Positions 1 to 10,000 of a stretch of 64,000 nucleotides of DNA are shown here, in pieces. The stretch's first letter is position 1. Every line of letters starts with the position of its first letter. Under the pieces are notes generated by a model that ran no database searches, had not been told where the DNA came from, and saw nothing but the letters and a program-made list of their open reading frames with translations. The position numbers and the translations under genes are program-made. Source of the stretch: Leptodesmis sichuanensis A121 (GTDB taxonomy: Bacteria; Cyanobacteriota; Cyanobacteriia; Leptolyngbyales; Leptolyngbyaceae); the NCBI RefSeq assembly GCF_021379005.1, contig NZ_CP075171.1, forward strand, positions 4,526,001-4,590,000, read 5' to 3'.

Positions 1-1
1 A

Positions 2-1045
2 GGGCTATCCTTTTCTGCGATCGCGGCAACACTCGCGTTAGCCGCCTGCACCTCTCCCCCCCAGCCTGAACAGAAAACCTTGATTGGGCCACCTGCTGGA
101 AAGATTGTGGCAGATGGGTCCAGTACGGTCTACCCGATCACTGATGCCGTTGCCAAAGCTTTTCGGGCGACACCAGAGGGAGCAAACGCCGACATTGAAG
201 TTAAATTTGCAGGTTCCACGGCAGGATTTCGGCGATTCTGTGCCGGAGAAACAGACATCAATGATGCCTCCCGCCCAATTTCGAAAGAAGAACTATCAAC
301 GTGTGTCAACAATGGGGTTGCTTTTATCGAGTTACCCGTGGCCTTTGATGCCCTGACTATTGCGGTCAATCCCCAAAACTCCTGGGCAAAAGACATGACC
401 GTTGCTGAACTGAAGCAAGTTTGGGAACGAGCCGCGCAGGGCAAGATTACTAACTGGAATCAAATCCGATCGTCCTATCCCAACCAACCTCTCAATTTGT
501 TTGGAGCCGGGGCTAATTCTGGCACCTTCGATTACTTCAATGAAGTGATCACGGGTGGGAGAAACAATGCCCGCTCTGACTATGTGGGCAGTGAAGACGA
601 CAACGTTCTTGTGCAAGGAATTCAAAAATTTCCGGGAGCACTGGGGTACATTCCTCATGCATATTACGTAAAGAACAAGAATGCCATCAAAGCGCTGCCG
701 ATCGACAACGGTAAAGGGGCCGTTCCGCCGGATGATGAGAATATCAAAAATGCTTCTTATCAGCCCCTGTCTCGTCCCCTGTTTATTTATGTCAACTCCA
801 AAGCAGCTCAGGACAAGCCAAAACTACGGGCGTTTGTAGAGTTCTATCTGAAACAAGCACCCACGTTAGTGGAGAGCGTAGGCTATTTACCCTTGCCACA
901 GGAGGCTTACCGACTTGCAGAGATTCAATTTACCCGAGGCGAAATTGGTACGGCTTTTGAGGGGATTCCAGAACCGAACATCACAGTGGCTGAGTTGTTG
1001 CGTCGGCAGACCACATTCCAGGCAGAACAAGCCAGTAAGCCGTAG
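2..1045 (+). CDS. PstS-family phosphate-binding lipoprotein (5' truncated)
   Basis: Periplasmic substrate-binding component of a phosphate-type ABC transporter (PstS/SphX family). The frame is open to the window edge, so the true start lies upstream; 347 residues are visible. The visible N-terminus is the end of a signal peptide with a lipobox (LALAAC), so the product should be a membrane-anchored lipoprotein. The mature part has family hallmarks: DGSSTVYPIT near the start, FAGSTAGFRRFC, SRPIS, the NSGTFDYF phosphate-loop region and GALGYIPHAYY. It ends 111 bp before arsR on the same strand. Phosphate-binding proteins are often found beside arsenic genes because arsenate enters through phosphate transporters; whether this one belongs to the ars transcription unit cannot be decided here. 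The family call is strong; ligand preference is unknown. Confidence 0.9.
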   Translation, partial: GLSFSAIAATLALAACTSPPQPEQKTLIGPPAGKIVADGSSTVYPITDAVAKAFRATPEGANADIEVKFAGSTAGFRRFCAGETDINDASRPISKEELSTCVNNGVAFIELPVAFDALTIAVNPQNSWAKDMTVAELKQVWERAAQGKITNWNQIRSSYPNQPLNLFGAGANSGTFDYFNEVITGGRNNARSDYVGSEDDNVLVQGIQKFPGALGYIPHAYYVKNKNAIKALPIDNGKGAVPPDDENIKNASYQPLSRPLFIYVNSKAAQDKPKLRAFVEFYLKQAPTLVESVGYLPLPQEAYRLAEIQFTRGEIGTAFEGIPEPNITVAELLRRQTTFQAEQASKP

Positions 1046-1127
1046 GTCTGATGTCATGGTTGCCGAATGTGTGCCCAGAATTTGTAAAGTCGTGACAGAT
1101 GGGAGGAGATGCTTTAGGATCGGTTAA

Positions 1128-1143
1128 ATCAAGCAAATTTGAT
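1128..1143. promoter_or_regulatory. Candidate ArsR operator 1 (ATCAA-N6-TTGAT)
   Basis: A 16-bp interrupted inverted repeat, ATCAA at 1128-1132 and TTGAT at 1139-1143, ends 13 bp before the arsR start codon. The same arms and spacing recur before gapdh at 1539-1554. From memory, this pattern matches the operator type described for the ArsR repressor of cyanobacterial ars genes. Binding here is inferred. Confidence 0.65.
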
Positions 1144-1156
1144 GAAAGTATTCTGA

Positions 1157-1489
1157 ATGACAAAAGCTATCTCCCTCCCATCCGAACTTGTCGTAGCTGG
1201 CTTTCATGCGCTTGCAGAGCCGCTTCGAGTCAAAGTTTTGGAACTCCTGCGGGAGAATGAGCTTTGTGTTTGTGACCTTTGCCAGGCACTGGATGTTGCC
1301 CAGTCTAAGCTATCGTTTCACCTCAAGACCTTGAGGGACGCTCAATTAGTCCGATCGCGTCAGGAAGGACGCTGGATTTACTACAGTCTCAATTTGCCTC
1401 AATTGGTTGTTCTGGAGCAGTACTTATCAGAGTTTCGCCGTTATAGTCCGATGCTGCCTGCTCGTCCTTGCACTGACGAGGATCAGTAG
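1157..1489 (+). CDS. arsR: ArsR-family arsenic-responsive repressor
   Basis: A 110-residue winged-helix repressor of the SmtB/ArsR family. Residues 12-34 form the first helices; the metalloid-site helix reads ELCVCDLC with Cys37, Cys39 and Cys42, the three-cysteine arrangement of the classical E. coli-type As(III) site. The recognition helix region follows (AQSKLSFHLKTLRDAQLV), then the wing (GRWIYYSLN). It is first in a same-strand series with gapdh, arsJ, acr3, a phosphatase and a flavoprotein, and should repress its own promoter until arsenite or antimonite binds. An inverted repeat lies 13 bp upstream of the start. The ATG start gives the normal family length. Function is well supported by motif and context. 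Confidence 0.93.
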   Translation: MTKAISLPSELVVAGFHALAEPLRVKVLELLRENELCVCDLCQALDVAQSKLSFHLKTLRDAQLVRSRQEGRWIYYSLNLPQLVVLEQYLSEFRRYSPMLPARPCTDEDQ

Positions 1490-1538
1490 CTGAATTGGGC
1501 CGCCCACAAGGATTGGTTGGCATTGTTTTGTCCGATCA

Positions 1539-1554
1539 ATCAATATTTTTTGAT
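1539..1554. promoter_or_regulatory. Candidate ArsR operator 2 (ATCAA-N6-TTGAT)
   Basis: Second copy of the interrupted inverted repeat: ATCAA 1539-1543, TTGAT 1550-1554, with the same 6-nt spacer as copy 1 but an unrelated spacer sequence. It lies 30 bp before the gapdh ATG in the arsR-gapdh gap, suggesting an additional ArsR-controlled promoter or cooperative binding. Inference from sequence only. Confidence 0.6.
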
Positions 1555-1584
1555 GACATCAGCTTATTTTGAATTGGAGGGATA

Positions 1585-2598
1585 ATGGCTGTACGGGTTG
1601 GAATCAATGGATTTGGTCGGATTGGACGGTTAGACTTGCGAGCCGCCTGGGGGTGGCCAGAGTTCGAGTTTGTTCATATCAATGAAGTGAAGGGAGGAAC
1701 TGCAGCAGCGGCTCACCTGTTGAAGTTTGATTCTGTGCACGGACGGTGGGCACCGGAGGTGACTGCGGGAGAAGACCGCATTTACATTGATGGTCAGCCG
1801 CTGACCTTCTCGGAATATGCCAAACCCGGTGATGTCCCCTGGGATGATCTGGGGGTGGATCTGGTGCTGGAATGTTCCGGTAAATTTCGGACACCGGAAA
1901 CGCTTGACCCCTACTACAAACGGGGGGTGCGTAAAGTGATTGTGGCGGCTCCAGTGAAGGAGGGCGCGTTGAATGTGGTGATGGGGGTGAATGATGATCT
2001 GTATGATCCTGCTGAACATCACCTGCTGACAGCCGCTTCCTGCACCACCAATTGCCTCGCCCCTGTGGTCAAGGTGATTCATGAAAGTATTGGCATCAAG
2101 CATGGAGTGGTGACCACGATTCATGACAATACCAATACCCAAACCCTGGTGGATGCTCCCCACAAAGACCTGCGACGGGCGCGGGCTTCGGCACTGTCGT
2201 TAATTCCTACGAGTACGGGTTCAGCCACGGCGATCGGACTCATCTATCCAGAACTCAATGGCAAACTCAACGGTCTGGCGGTGCGGGTTCCTCTGCTCAA
2301 TGCCTCTCTCACTGATTGTGTGTTTGAGGTCATGCGTCCAACTACGGTGGCAGAGGTGAATCAATTGTTGAAACAAGCCTCAGAGCAGCCGCCACTGCAA
2401 GGCATTTTGGGCTATGAGGAGCGCCCATTGGTGTCGATCGATTACCTGAATGATCCGCGTTCTTCCATTGTGGATGCCCTATCAACCATGGTCGTAGATG
2501 AGACCCAGGTCAAGATCTATGCCTGGTATGACAACGAGTGGGGGTATTCCAACCGTATGGTGGAACTGGCCAAGAAAGTTGCACTCAGCCTGAGTTAA
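1585..2598 (+). CDS. gap: Glyceraldehyde-3-phosphate dehydrogenase, ArsJ-associated
   Basis: Type I GAPDH, 337 residues. It has the Rossmann start [10 protein letters not shown], the catalytic cysteine in [11 protein letters not shown] (Cys153) and the C-terminal [12 protein letters not shown] signature. A good ribosome site (GGAGG) lies 4 nt before the ATG. In ars operons, a GAPDH paired with ArsJ uses arsenate in place of phosphate to form the unstable 1-arseno-3-phosphoglycerate, which ArsJ exports. The gene sits between arsR and arsJ, with arsJ starting 13 bp after its stop, so the detoxification role is favoured over a glycolytic one. Cofactor preference cannot be settled from sequence; the residues after the second beta strand (HINEVKG) carry Glu rather than the usual Asp. 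Confidence 0.92.
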   Translation: MAVRVGINGFGRIGRLDLRAAWGWPEFEFVHINEVKGGTAAAAHLLKFDSVHGRWAPEVTAGEDRIYIDGQPLTFSEYAKPGDVPWDDLGVDLVLECSGKFRTPETLDPYYKRGVRKVIVAAPVKEGALNVVMGVNDDLYDPAEHHLLTAASCTTNCLAPVVKVIHESIGIKHGVVTTIHDNTNTQTLVDAPHKDLRRARASALSLIPTSTGSATAIGLIYPELNGKLNGLAVRVPLLNASLTDCVFEVMRPTTVAEVNQLLKQASEQPPLQGILGYEERPLVSIDYLNDPRSSIVDALSTMVVDETQVKIYAWYDNEWGYSNRMVELAKKVALSLS

Positions 2599-2611
2599 GA
2601 GGTTCCCTACT

Positions 2612-3874
2612 ATGCCTGCAACAACTGCTGCTAACGCCAATTTGAAAAACTACGCCCTCGTGACGCTGGCTTACTGGGGGTTTACTCTCACCGACGGTGC
2701 CCTGCGGATGTTGGTGTTGCTGTATTTCAACGAAATTGGCTATACCCCGATTGAAATTGCCTTTTTGTTTCTGTTCTACGAAATCTTTGGCATCATCACC
2801 AACTTTTTAGGTGGCTGGATCGGTTCTCAGTTAGGCTTGAAAGTTACGCTTTACAGCGGCATTGGGCTACAGGTGTTTGCCCTGCTCATGTTGTCTTTTT
2901 TGAACCGGGACTGGCCCCAGTGGTTGGCGGTGTTGTATGTGATGACCTCGCAAGCCTTTTCGGGGATTGCCAAAGACCTGACCAAAATGAGTTCCAAGAG
3001 TGCCATCCGACTTGTGGTGCCACAGGAGGCGCAATCCTCCTTATTTAAGTGGGTGGCCGTGCTGACGGGATCCAAGAATGCGTTAAAGGGGGTCGGGTTC
3101 TTCCTGGGAGCGGCTTTACTCGCTGCCTTTGGATTTGTCACGTCCCTGTGGATTATGGCAATTGGATTGATCTTGATCCTGTTCACCGGGGTGATGCTGC
3201 CTAAAGGGATGGGCAAGATTAAGGCCAAGGTGAAGTTTACCCAACTCTTCTCCAAGAGCCGTGAGATCAATATTCTGTCAGCCGCTCGCTTCTTTCTATT
3301 TGGGTCGAGAGACGTGTGGTTTGTGGTAGGATTACCCGTCTTTTTGCGAAGTGTGTTGGGCTGGTCGTTCTATCAGGCGGGGGGATTTTTAGCCTGTTGG
3401 GTGATTGGTTATGGCATCATTCAGTTTTTAGCCCCCACCTTGCTCAGACGTTTCGGTAGTGGGGAACCGCCCAAGTCGAAAACGATTCAGTTTTGGACTG
3501 GCATTCTCACGGCAGTGCCTGCCAGTATTGCGATCGCAATGCAACTTCAGGCTCCACCAGATGTGACGATCGTGGTGGGATTGATGATCTTTGGCGTTGT
3601 GTTTGCCTTTAACTCAGCGGTGCATTCCTATCTTGTGCTGGCGTTCACGGATGATGACAAAGTGGCACTCAACGTCGGTTTCTATTACATGGCGAATTCC
3701 GGTGGACGATTGATTGGCACGGTGTTGTCGGGGGTGATTTATCAACTGTATGGTCTGGTCGGTTGCCTGTGGGCTTCCTCACTGTTCGTATTGGCCGCAT
3801 GGGTGATCTCGCTCAAACTGCCCGATCCCCAACCCCGTAAGGCGATCGTCTGGCAAGCAGGCGACGGAGATTAA
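2612..3874 (+). CDS. arsJ: ArsJ organoarsenical efflux permease (MFS)
   Basis: A 420-residue polytopic inner-membrane protein with about 12 hydrophobic segments, of the major facilitator superfamily. The N-terminus ([20 protein letters not shown]) and internal sequence ([18 protein letters not shown]) fit the ArsJ group. ArsJ exports 1-arseno-3-phosphoglycerate made by the neighbouring GAPDH; the compound then breaks down outside, so arsenate is removed without prior reduction. The 13-bp gap after gapdh and the 43-bp gap before acr3 indicate cotranscription. The pairing with GAPDH makes this call much safer than similarity of a generic MFS protein would. Confidence 0.92.
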   Translation: MPATTAANANLKNYALVTLAYWGFTLTDGALRMLVLLYFNEIGYTPIEIAFLFLFYEIFGIITNFLGGWIGSQLGLKVTLYSGIGLQVFALLMLSFLNRDWPQWLAVLYVMTSQAFSGIAKDLTKMSSKSAIRLVVPQEAQSSLFKWVAVLTGSKNALKGVGFFLGAALLAAFGFVTSLWIMAIGLILILFTGVMLPKGMGKIKAKVKFTQLFSKSREINILSAARFFLFGSRDVWFVVGLPVFLRSVLGWSFYQAGGFLACWVIGYGIIQFLAPTLLRRFGSGEPPKSKTIQFWTGILTAVPASIAIAMQLQAPPDVTIVVGLMIFGVVFAFNSAVHSYLVLAFTDDDKVALNVGFYYMANSGGRLIGTVLSGVIYQLYGLVGCLWASSLFVLAAWVISLKLPDPQPRKAIVWQAGDGD

Positions 3875-3917
3875 CCGGGGTTTCCCTGCTCATTTTTCCC
3901 TTCCCCTTGGCCTAACT

Positions 3918-5081
3918 ATGACTCTGAAAGGTTCTATGCGCAATTCTCGTGCGGTACAAGCAGGCGGGTCGCTCAGTTTCTTTGAACGGTATCTCACCCT
4001 CTGGGTATTTCTTTGTATTGGAGCAGGAATTCTACTGGGACGACTATTTCCAGGGGTGGCCGTTGCTCTCGATGCCATGAGTCTCTATCAGGTCTCCATT
4101 CCGATCGCGATCTGCCTGTTCTTCATGATGTACCCCATCATGGTGAAAATTGATTTTACCCAAGCCGCCCAAGCCATCCGTGCACCGAAACCTGTCCTTC
4201 TGACGCTCGTCGTAAACTGGCTGGTCAAGCCCTTTACGATGGTTGTCTTTGCCCAGTTCTTTCTGGGTTGGCTTTTCCGTCCGCTGATTCCAGGTACGGA
4301 ACTGATTCGAGGGGTGGAAGTGCCGCTGGCAAACTCCTATATTGCGGGGGCAATTTTACTGGGCATTGCTCCCTGTACAGCGATGGTGCTGATGTGGGGA
4401 TACCTCTGTTACGGGAATCAAGGACATACGCTGGTGATGGTGGCCGTGAACTCGCTGGCGATGCTGTTTCTCTATGCTCCTCTGGGACGCTGGTTACTGG
4501 CCGCCAATGATTTAATGGTGCCCTGGCAGACGATCGTTCTCTCAGTCTTGATTTATGTAGGACTCCCTCTAGTTGCGGGAATGTATTCTCGCTATTGGAT
4601 CTTCAAACACAAAGGACGAGCGTGGTTTGAACAACGGTTTCTCAAATATTTAAGTCCGATCGCGATTATGGCCTTGTTGATCACGCTGATTCTGCTGTTT
4701 GCCTTTAAGGGTGAGTTGATTATTAACAATCCTCTGCACATTCTGCTGATTGCAGTCCCCCTGTTTATCCAAACCAACTTCATTTTCTTAATTGCCTACG
4801 TGGCTGCTCAAAGGCTAAAGCTGGCTTACGAGGATGCCGCCCCCGCCGCCTTGATTGGAGCCAGTAATCACTTTGAAGTGGCGATCGCAACAGCCGTTAT
4901 GTTGTTTGGGTTAAACTCGGGCGCAGCGTTGGCAACGGTGGTGGGAGTGCTGATTGAAGTACCCGTGATGTTGATGTTGGTTGAGTTTTGCAAACGCACC
5001 GCGATGTGGTTTCCACGGGAGCCGGAGAAGGCAACACTGCGTGATCCTCGCTGCGTCAGTCCTTATCGGACATGGCAATGA
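3918..5081 (+). CDS. acr3: Acr3-type arsenite efflux transporter
   Basis: A 387-residue, ten-helix member of the bile/arsenite/riboflavin transporter superfamily that expels As(III) across the cytoplasmic membrane. The signature [16 protein letters not shown] contains Cys153, the position corresponding to the essential conserved cysteine of Acr3 proteins. A conserved late helix motif ([13 protein letters not shown]) is also present. The length is normal for the short bacterial form without fused domains. A second in-frame ATG lies six codons downstream of the chosen start. It is the fourth gene of the ars series. With ArsJ in the same operon, the cell has separate exit routes for As(III) and for organic As(V). 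Confidence 0.95.
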   Translation: MTLKGSMRNSRAVQAGGSLSFFERYLTLWVFLCIGAGILLGRLFPGVAVALDAMSLYQVSIPIAICLFFMMYPIMVKIDFTQAAQAIRAPKPVLLTLVVNWLVKPFTMVVFAQFFLGWLFRPLIPGTELIRGVEVPLANSYIAGAILLGIAPCTAMVLMWGYLCYGNQGHTLVMVAVNSLAMLFLYAPLGRWLLAANDLMVPWQTIVLSVLIYVGLPLVAGMYSRYWIFKHKGRAWFEQRFLKYLSPIAIMALLITLILLFAFKGELIINNPLHILLIAVPLFIQTNFIFLIAYVAAQRLKLAYEDAAPAALIGASNHFEVAIATAVMLFGLNSGAALATVVGVLIEVPVMLMLVEFCKRTAMWFPREPEKATLRDPRCVSPYRTWQ

Positions 5082-5115
5082 ACTGCTAACGTATGCATGA
5101 AGCGAGTGATATTTA

Positions 5116-5586
5116 ATGGAAAAACAGACCATTCAACCGATTGTAGAAAATTTATGGTGGGTGATTCCGGGTCAACTAGCAGGGGTACGGATGCCGACTG
5201 CAGAAGAGTTAAGTGAATTACAACAGGCAGGTGTGGGAGCGATCGTTTCTGTCTTTCATGATGACTCTAATTTAGGTCTGTACGAACAAGCGGGACTTCC
5301 TTTTATTTGGCTTCCCATTGCAGTTGATTTTTATCCTACTGAAGCTCAGCTGCAAGAATTCCTCGACTTCGTTGATCAGCAGAATGAGTTAGGTCACGGT
5401 GTTGCAGTTCATTGCAGTACGGGCAGACACCGAACCGGCACTATTCTGGCGGCTTATCTAATCCGTACTGGTTCGTCTTGCGAATGTGCGATGCAAACAA
5501 TCCTGGCCGCAAATCCTAATATTAACCTGCCTGAATCTCAATCCAATTTTCTTCAATCGTTAGCGAAAGGAGAAGACCTGACATGA
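5116..5586 (+). CDS. Cys-dependent protein-tyrosine-phosphatase-like protein in ars operon
   Basis: A 156-residue protein of the dual-specificity/tyrosine phosphatase fold. The active-site loop HCSTGRHRTG gives the CX5R signature with Cys100 and Arg106. A candidate general acid precedes it (VDFYPT region), but this is uncertain. It is not a low-molecular-weight ArsC, in which CX5R sits at the N-terminus, nor a glutaredoxin-type ArsC. The operon has no classical arsenate reductase among its visible genes, so a reductase-like or arsenylated-intermediate role is possible but inferred. It overlaps the next gene by an ATGA junction, implying translational coupling with the flavoprotein. Confidence 0.8.
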   Translation: MEKQTIQPIVENLWWVIPGQLAGVRMPTAEELSELQQAGVGAIVSVFHDDSNLGLYEQAGLPFIWLPIAVDFYPTEAQLQEFLDFVDQQNELGHGVAVHCSTGRHRTGTILAAYLIRTGSSCECAMQTILAANPNINLPESQSNFLQSLAKGEDLT

Positions 5587-6965
5587 CTCGACTTCTGATT
5601 ATTGGCGGTAGTGACGCAGGAATTAGTGCTGCATTACGAGCAAGAGAGTTAAATTTGACGGTTGAACCAACGATCGTCATGGCTGATCACTTTCCCAATT
5701 TCAGCATTTGCGGGTTGCCATTCTTTATCAGTGGAGAAGTGCAAGACTGGCGTAATCTGGCGCATCGTAGTGCAGAAGAGATCAGCCAGCAAGGCATTCA
5801 GGTGTGGATGAATCACTGGGCAGAGGCGATAGATCCAATACAGAAAACTGTCACCGTCAAAGACCCTAATGGGCAACAGCACATCCTCCACTACGACAAG
5901 CTGATTTTAGGAACTGGTGGCACGTCGGTTTTGCCTCCCTTGCCAGGATTAAATTTGCCTGGAGTGTACCCCCTGCGTTGGATGACGGATAGTTTTGCGG
6001 TTCAGAAGCATGTGACTGAACGATCGCCGCAACATGCGCTCATTATCGGAGCAGGCTACATCGGCTTGGAGATGGCAGATGCCTTGAGCTTACGAGGACT
6101 GGAGGTGACGCTAATCCAGCGATCGCAGTCAATCCTGAAAACAGTCGATGCAAGCATCAGTCAACTTGTGCAAGACGAGTTGCAACGGCGGGGTGTTGAA
6201 GTGATGACTGGTGTGAGCGTGAGTCAGATTGAACTAAAGGGTGATCGCTTGCTTGTTTCTGATGCAAAAGGATTTCAACGAGTTACCGATTTAGTGATCG
6301 TTGCGGTTGGGGTTAATCCCTCAACCCAACTGGCTCAAACGGCTGGAGTTCAAACAGGTGTTCGTGGCGCAATTCAAGTCAATCGCCGCATGGAAACCAA
6401 TATCCCAGACATTTATGCAGCAGGTGACTGTGTGGAAACCTATCACCGCATTCTACAGCACAATACTTATTTACCGTTAGGAACGACAGCGCATAAACAA
6501 GGACGTATTGCCGGAGAAAATGCAGTGGGCGGCGATCGCGAATTTGAGGGGTCACTGGGAACGCAAGTTGTTAAAGTGTTTGATGTGGCAGCCGCACGAA
6601 CGGGTCTGCACGATGTAGATGCGATGGCTGCTGGATTTAACCCCTTAACGGTAGAAACAGAAGCGTGGGATCACAAAGTCTATTATCCAGGAGCACACAA
6701 GCTACGAATTCGAGTGACGGGAGATCGTACATCAGGTCGTCTCCTCGGTGCTCAAATCGCCGGCCACTATCATGGTGAAGTTGCCAAGCGCATCGATGTT
6801 TTTGCTACGGCTCTCTTTCACGGTATGACAGTTGATGCTATGAGCGACCTTGACCTCAGCTACACCCCGCCGCTCGGTAGTCCTTGGGATGCGATACAAA
6901 TTGCGGCTCAAGGGTGGTCAAGGCAATTTTCAGAGTTTTCTAAGGTAAGTCATTCTATATCTTGA
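5583..6965 (+). CDS. CoA-disulfide-reductase-like FAD/NAD(P)H oxidoreductase
   Basis: A 460-residue flavoprotein of the pyridine nucleotide-disulfide family, single-cysteine branch (CoA-disulfide reductase / NADH oxidase). Visible elements in order: FAD-binding GGSDAGISAALRA near the start; the active-site FSICGLPFF with Cys43, the same position as the catalytic cysteine of S. aureus CoADR; GTGGTSVLPP; the NAD(P)H-binding IIGAGYIGLEMADAL; the second FAD motif DIYAAGDCVE; and a C-terminal dimerisation domain. It is translationally coupled to the phosphatase and is the last gene of the ars series. It probably reduces a thiol or persulfide carrier; the arsenic link is by context only. Confidence 0.85.
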   Translation: MTRLLIIGGSDAGISAALRARELNLTVEPTIVMADHFPNFSICGLPFFISGEVQDWRNLAHRSAEEISQQGIQVWMNHWAEAIDPIQKTVTVKDPNGQQHILHYDKLILGTGGTSVLPPLPGLNLPGVYPLRWMTDSFAVQKHVTERSPQHALIIGAGYIGLEMADALSLRGLEVTLIQRSQSILKTVDASISQLVQDELQRRGVEVMTGVSVSQIELKGDRLLVSDAKGFQRVTDLVIVAVGVNPSTQLAQTAGVQTGVRGAIQVNRRMETNIPDIYAAGDCVETYHRILQHNTYLPLGTTAHKQGRIAGENAVGGDREFEGSLGTQVVKVFDVAAARTGLHDVDAMAAGFNPLTVETEAWDHKVYYPGAHKLRIRVTGDRTSGRLLGAQIAGHYHGEVAKRIDVFATALFHGMTVDAMSDLDLSYTPPLGSPWDAIQIAAQGWSRQFSEFSKVSHSIS

Positions 6966-7087
6966 TCTTGCTGGTTGAATAAGCCATAGCCTGCATCTGT
7001 CTGTTGCGAGCATGGAATCAATCTAATCCACTCGTAGAAGCATAACATTTGTGGAGTGATGGCTAGACGACGAGAGACTTCCCCCAC

Positions 7088-10000
7088 CTAGAACATGGAT
7101 AACGCTTCATTCTCCTGAACCACAGGGCCGCTGATGCGATAATCTTCTGGGTCTTCGCCAATCTCGCCGACAAAGGAGAAGGAGCGGATCAGGTTGAAGA
7201 TTTCGTGGCTCATGTCGTGCAATGTCAGGTTGCGCGGGAGGATCTCGGTTTGCAGGGCATCGTGTTGCAGTTTTTCAAACTCCCGTTGCAGATAGCGATC
7301 GCCCTCTGGCAGTTGGTAGTTCCTGAAGAAGTCCCGCAGCGGACTTTCTAAATGGAGGAAGTAAGACATTTGCTCGGCCTGTTGACGGGTACGCTGCTCT
7401 TCAAAGCAGGTCTGGATATCCTCAAAGATGCCCCGCATGAGATTGGGGTAACGGCCTGAAAGCGCCAGCAGCGCCAGGATTGCCTGTTGCACCTGTAGAC
7501 TGGGCTTGGTGCCACGGGTGCGGCAGACAATTTTGAACAGCTTATAAACATTAGTCAGGCGCTTGATCGTGCGGGGAGTCAGGTCTACCTGTCTACAACA
7601 CTCCAGTAGCATATTGAATTCCTGACGGCTGAATTCGCTAAATTTCGCTCCGCCAGTAGCACTGTCTTGCAGCACGACCTGAGCACGCAGGTAGGTTTCC
7701 AGTGTATTGGCCATGATCGGACGTACCCGGTAGGGGATTTGGATAATTTTTTCCAGGTAGTCGGTGCCGGAGGGGCTACCGTGGCGCAGCAGCACGCCTT
7801 TGTAGAACTGCTCTAGGGCGCGAGTAATGTAGCGCTCGTCGATCGCCAGTACGGCAATAAACAGGGGCGTTTTGACCAGCAGTTGCACGGCTTCGAGGAC
7901 TTGGACGACCCGACGGGGGGGACAGCGATCCAGGTCGTCGATATACACCACAACGCGGGCTGGCCCTCTGGGGAAAACGGCTTTCAGGTCATTCAGTTTA
8001 TGAATATATTCCTGACTGCCGGGTGGGGGTGGCAGCAGTCGATAACTGAGGTTGGTCAGATCCTCTTTCACTTGATGCATTAAGCCAAGATTCTTATCGT
8101 AAATGCCGTCCTTAATGCGATTGTCAACAAACTCCTGAAGTGAGGCGTATACATTGTCGGGCACCGCTTCCCGCGCTTCCTGCACCTGTTTTTCCAGTTC
8201 CTGTGCCTGTTGAGTCAGCTTCTCAATTTCAGCCTGAAGGGTGGCAATACGTTCTTCCTGATGCTTTTGGAATCGTTGTGTCTCTCGCTTAAGCACCGTC
8301 TGGGAATCTTTGATTTGGGTTTCGCAATCCAACAACGCTTGTTTGGCCTGGTCATACCACCGCTGTCCCGCCCGCCAGAGTTTTTGTGCCATGCCAATGG
8401 CCGGGAGGAGGGGGGCGATAAAGGCAACCAGTTGGGGCACGATCGCACCAGGAAGCTGCCAGGCAATCAGCAGAGGGGCGACCACTGACGCGGCTGCAAA
8501 GCCACAGAAAATAACAATCAGGGCCAGGTTTTTGCGCCCCCATTGCTTGAACACTTTGCAGGAGAAATTATAGGGTTTGCCATCGGCATCCGTGCCCTCC
8601 AGAATGTTGGAGATCAGCAAGCGCAGGTCTCCGCCGAACTTCCTGAGCGATTCAGCGGTCAGGTCTGGGGGTAAAAGGCTCGTAATTTGTTGGCTAATGT
8701 CTCTAAAAGCGTCATCTCCAATCCGTTTTCGCAGCAGCACTCCAGAAACAATCAGGATTTGATTCACCTGTCCCACTAACTCTTGTACCTCTGGTTCCTG
8801 AGATTTTTTTAATTGGGTTTTGGCTGTTTCTAATTGCTCCTGTTTCTGTTTCAGGCGATCGTTGACACTCTGCAAAGCCGTTTCTTGTTTATGCAACTCC
8901 TCCGTTGCCGCCTGTTTAACAACGTCCCGTGTTTTCCAGAGCAACTCGTCAATTTTTTGCTGCTGGGCTGGATCAAGATTTTCCAGATCAGATTTCTGCA
9001 AGACCCGTTCCAGGAAATAGTCTCGTTCTTCATCCCGGACTTGATAAAGCACCTTCCAAATATCGCCGTAGGGAGAGTTCTTAGCGTAGGGATCGATACC
9101 GTTATCCCTAAAAAACTTGAATAGCTTTTGCTCTAGAGTAATTTGACGATTTAACTCAAAGAAAATGGTTTGCATCAAGCTGGCCCACAGGTCCGACTTG
9201 GCAAACGTCCAGGCATCGAACTTGATCTGGTAAATGTGACCCACGTAAGGCGAGAGTTTTTCGTAGTTGGGGTTTTCGTTCCAGGCTTCGATCGGGTGAA
9301 CCGGACGACTGCGAATCGTGGTCATCTGAGCCTGCATCAGGTGCATGATGTAAGACTTGCCCCCACCCCAGCCACCGAGAATGCCGACGGCCATGGGTGG
9401 CTCCAGATCGCGCATCAGCAATAACCCCGACAGGGCGTTAATTTCATTTTTGAGGTCAAGCAGGTCTCGATCCTGGGCGGCATCATTGCGCAGGGTGCCC
9501 CCTTGCAGGGCATCACGGTAGCCTCGCGCCAGCAGGAAGAGGGCACGATCGTACAGTTCTCTTGAAATCAACCGACCCAGGGCTAACTCCCGCTTAACTT
9601 CGCGGTTGATCCGCATGGGCAGGTGGGGAGCCAGGGCCAGCAGGATGTCACGACGCTCTATTTTGATTGCAAAAGTTTCTGTTTCGTTGTTGCGGTCTTC
9701 AGTGGTTTCAGAGGATTGGTCGATGTGAAGCGATTCGGCCAGTTTGATGATTTCGGGGAGTAGCTCTGGCATGTCGATCGCCAGTTGACTCAGTTGCTCA
9801 ATTTTGTGAACGCGGGATTCCAGGTTCCGCGCATCGGCCAGGGCAGCATTAAAAATTTCCGATTCAGGAAACGTTTGAGCCAGGGCGACACGGGCACTGA
9901 CCCGATGGTAGTGATCGCGAATATCACCAATCACATTAATGGCTTCAATCCGCTCTCTGGCTTCAAGACTTGGGATCAGCCGCTGTAAATATTCAGCTTG

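Noticed and set aside
1630-2163. 177-codon minus ORF over gapdh
   Set aside because: Frame shadow of a highly conserved enzyme gene.
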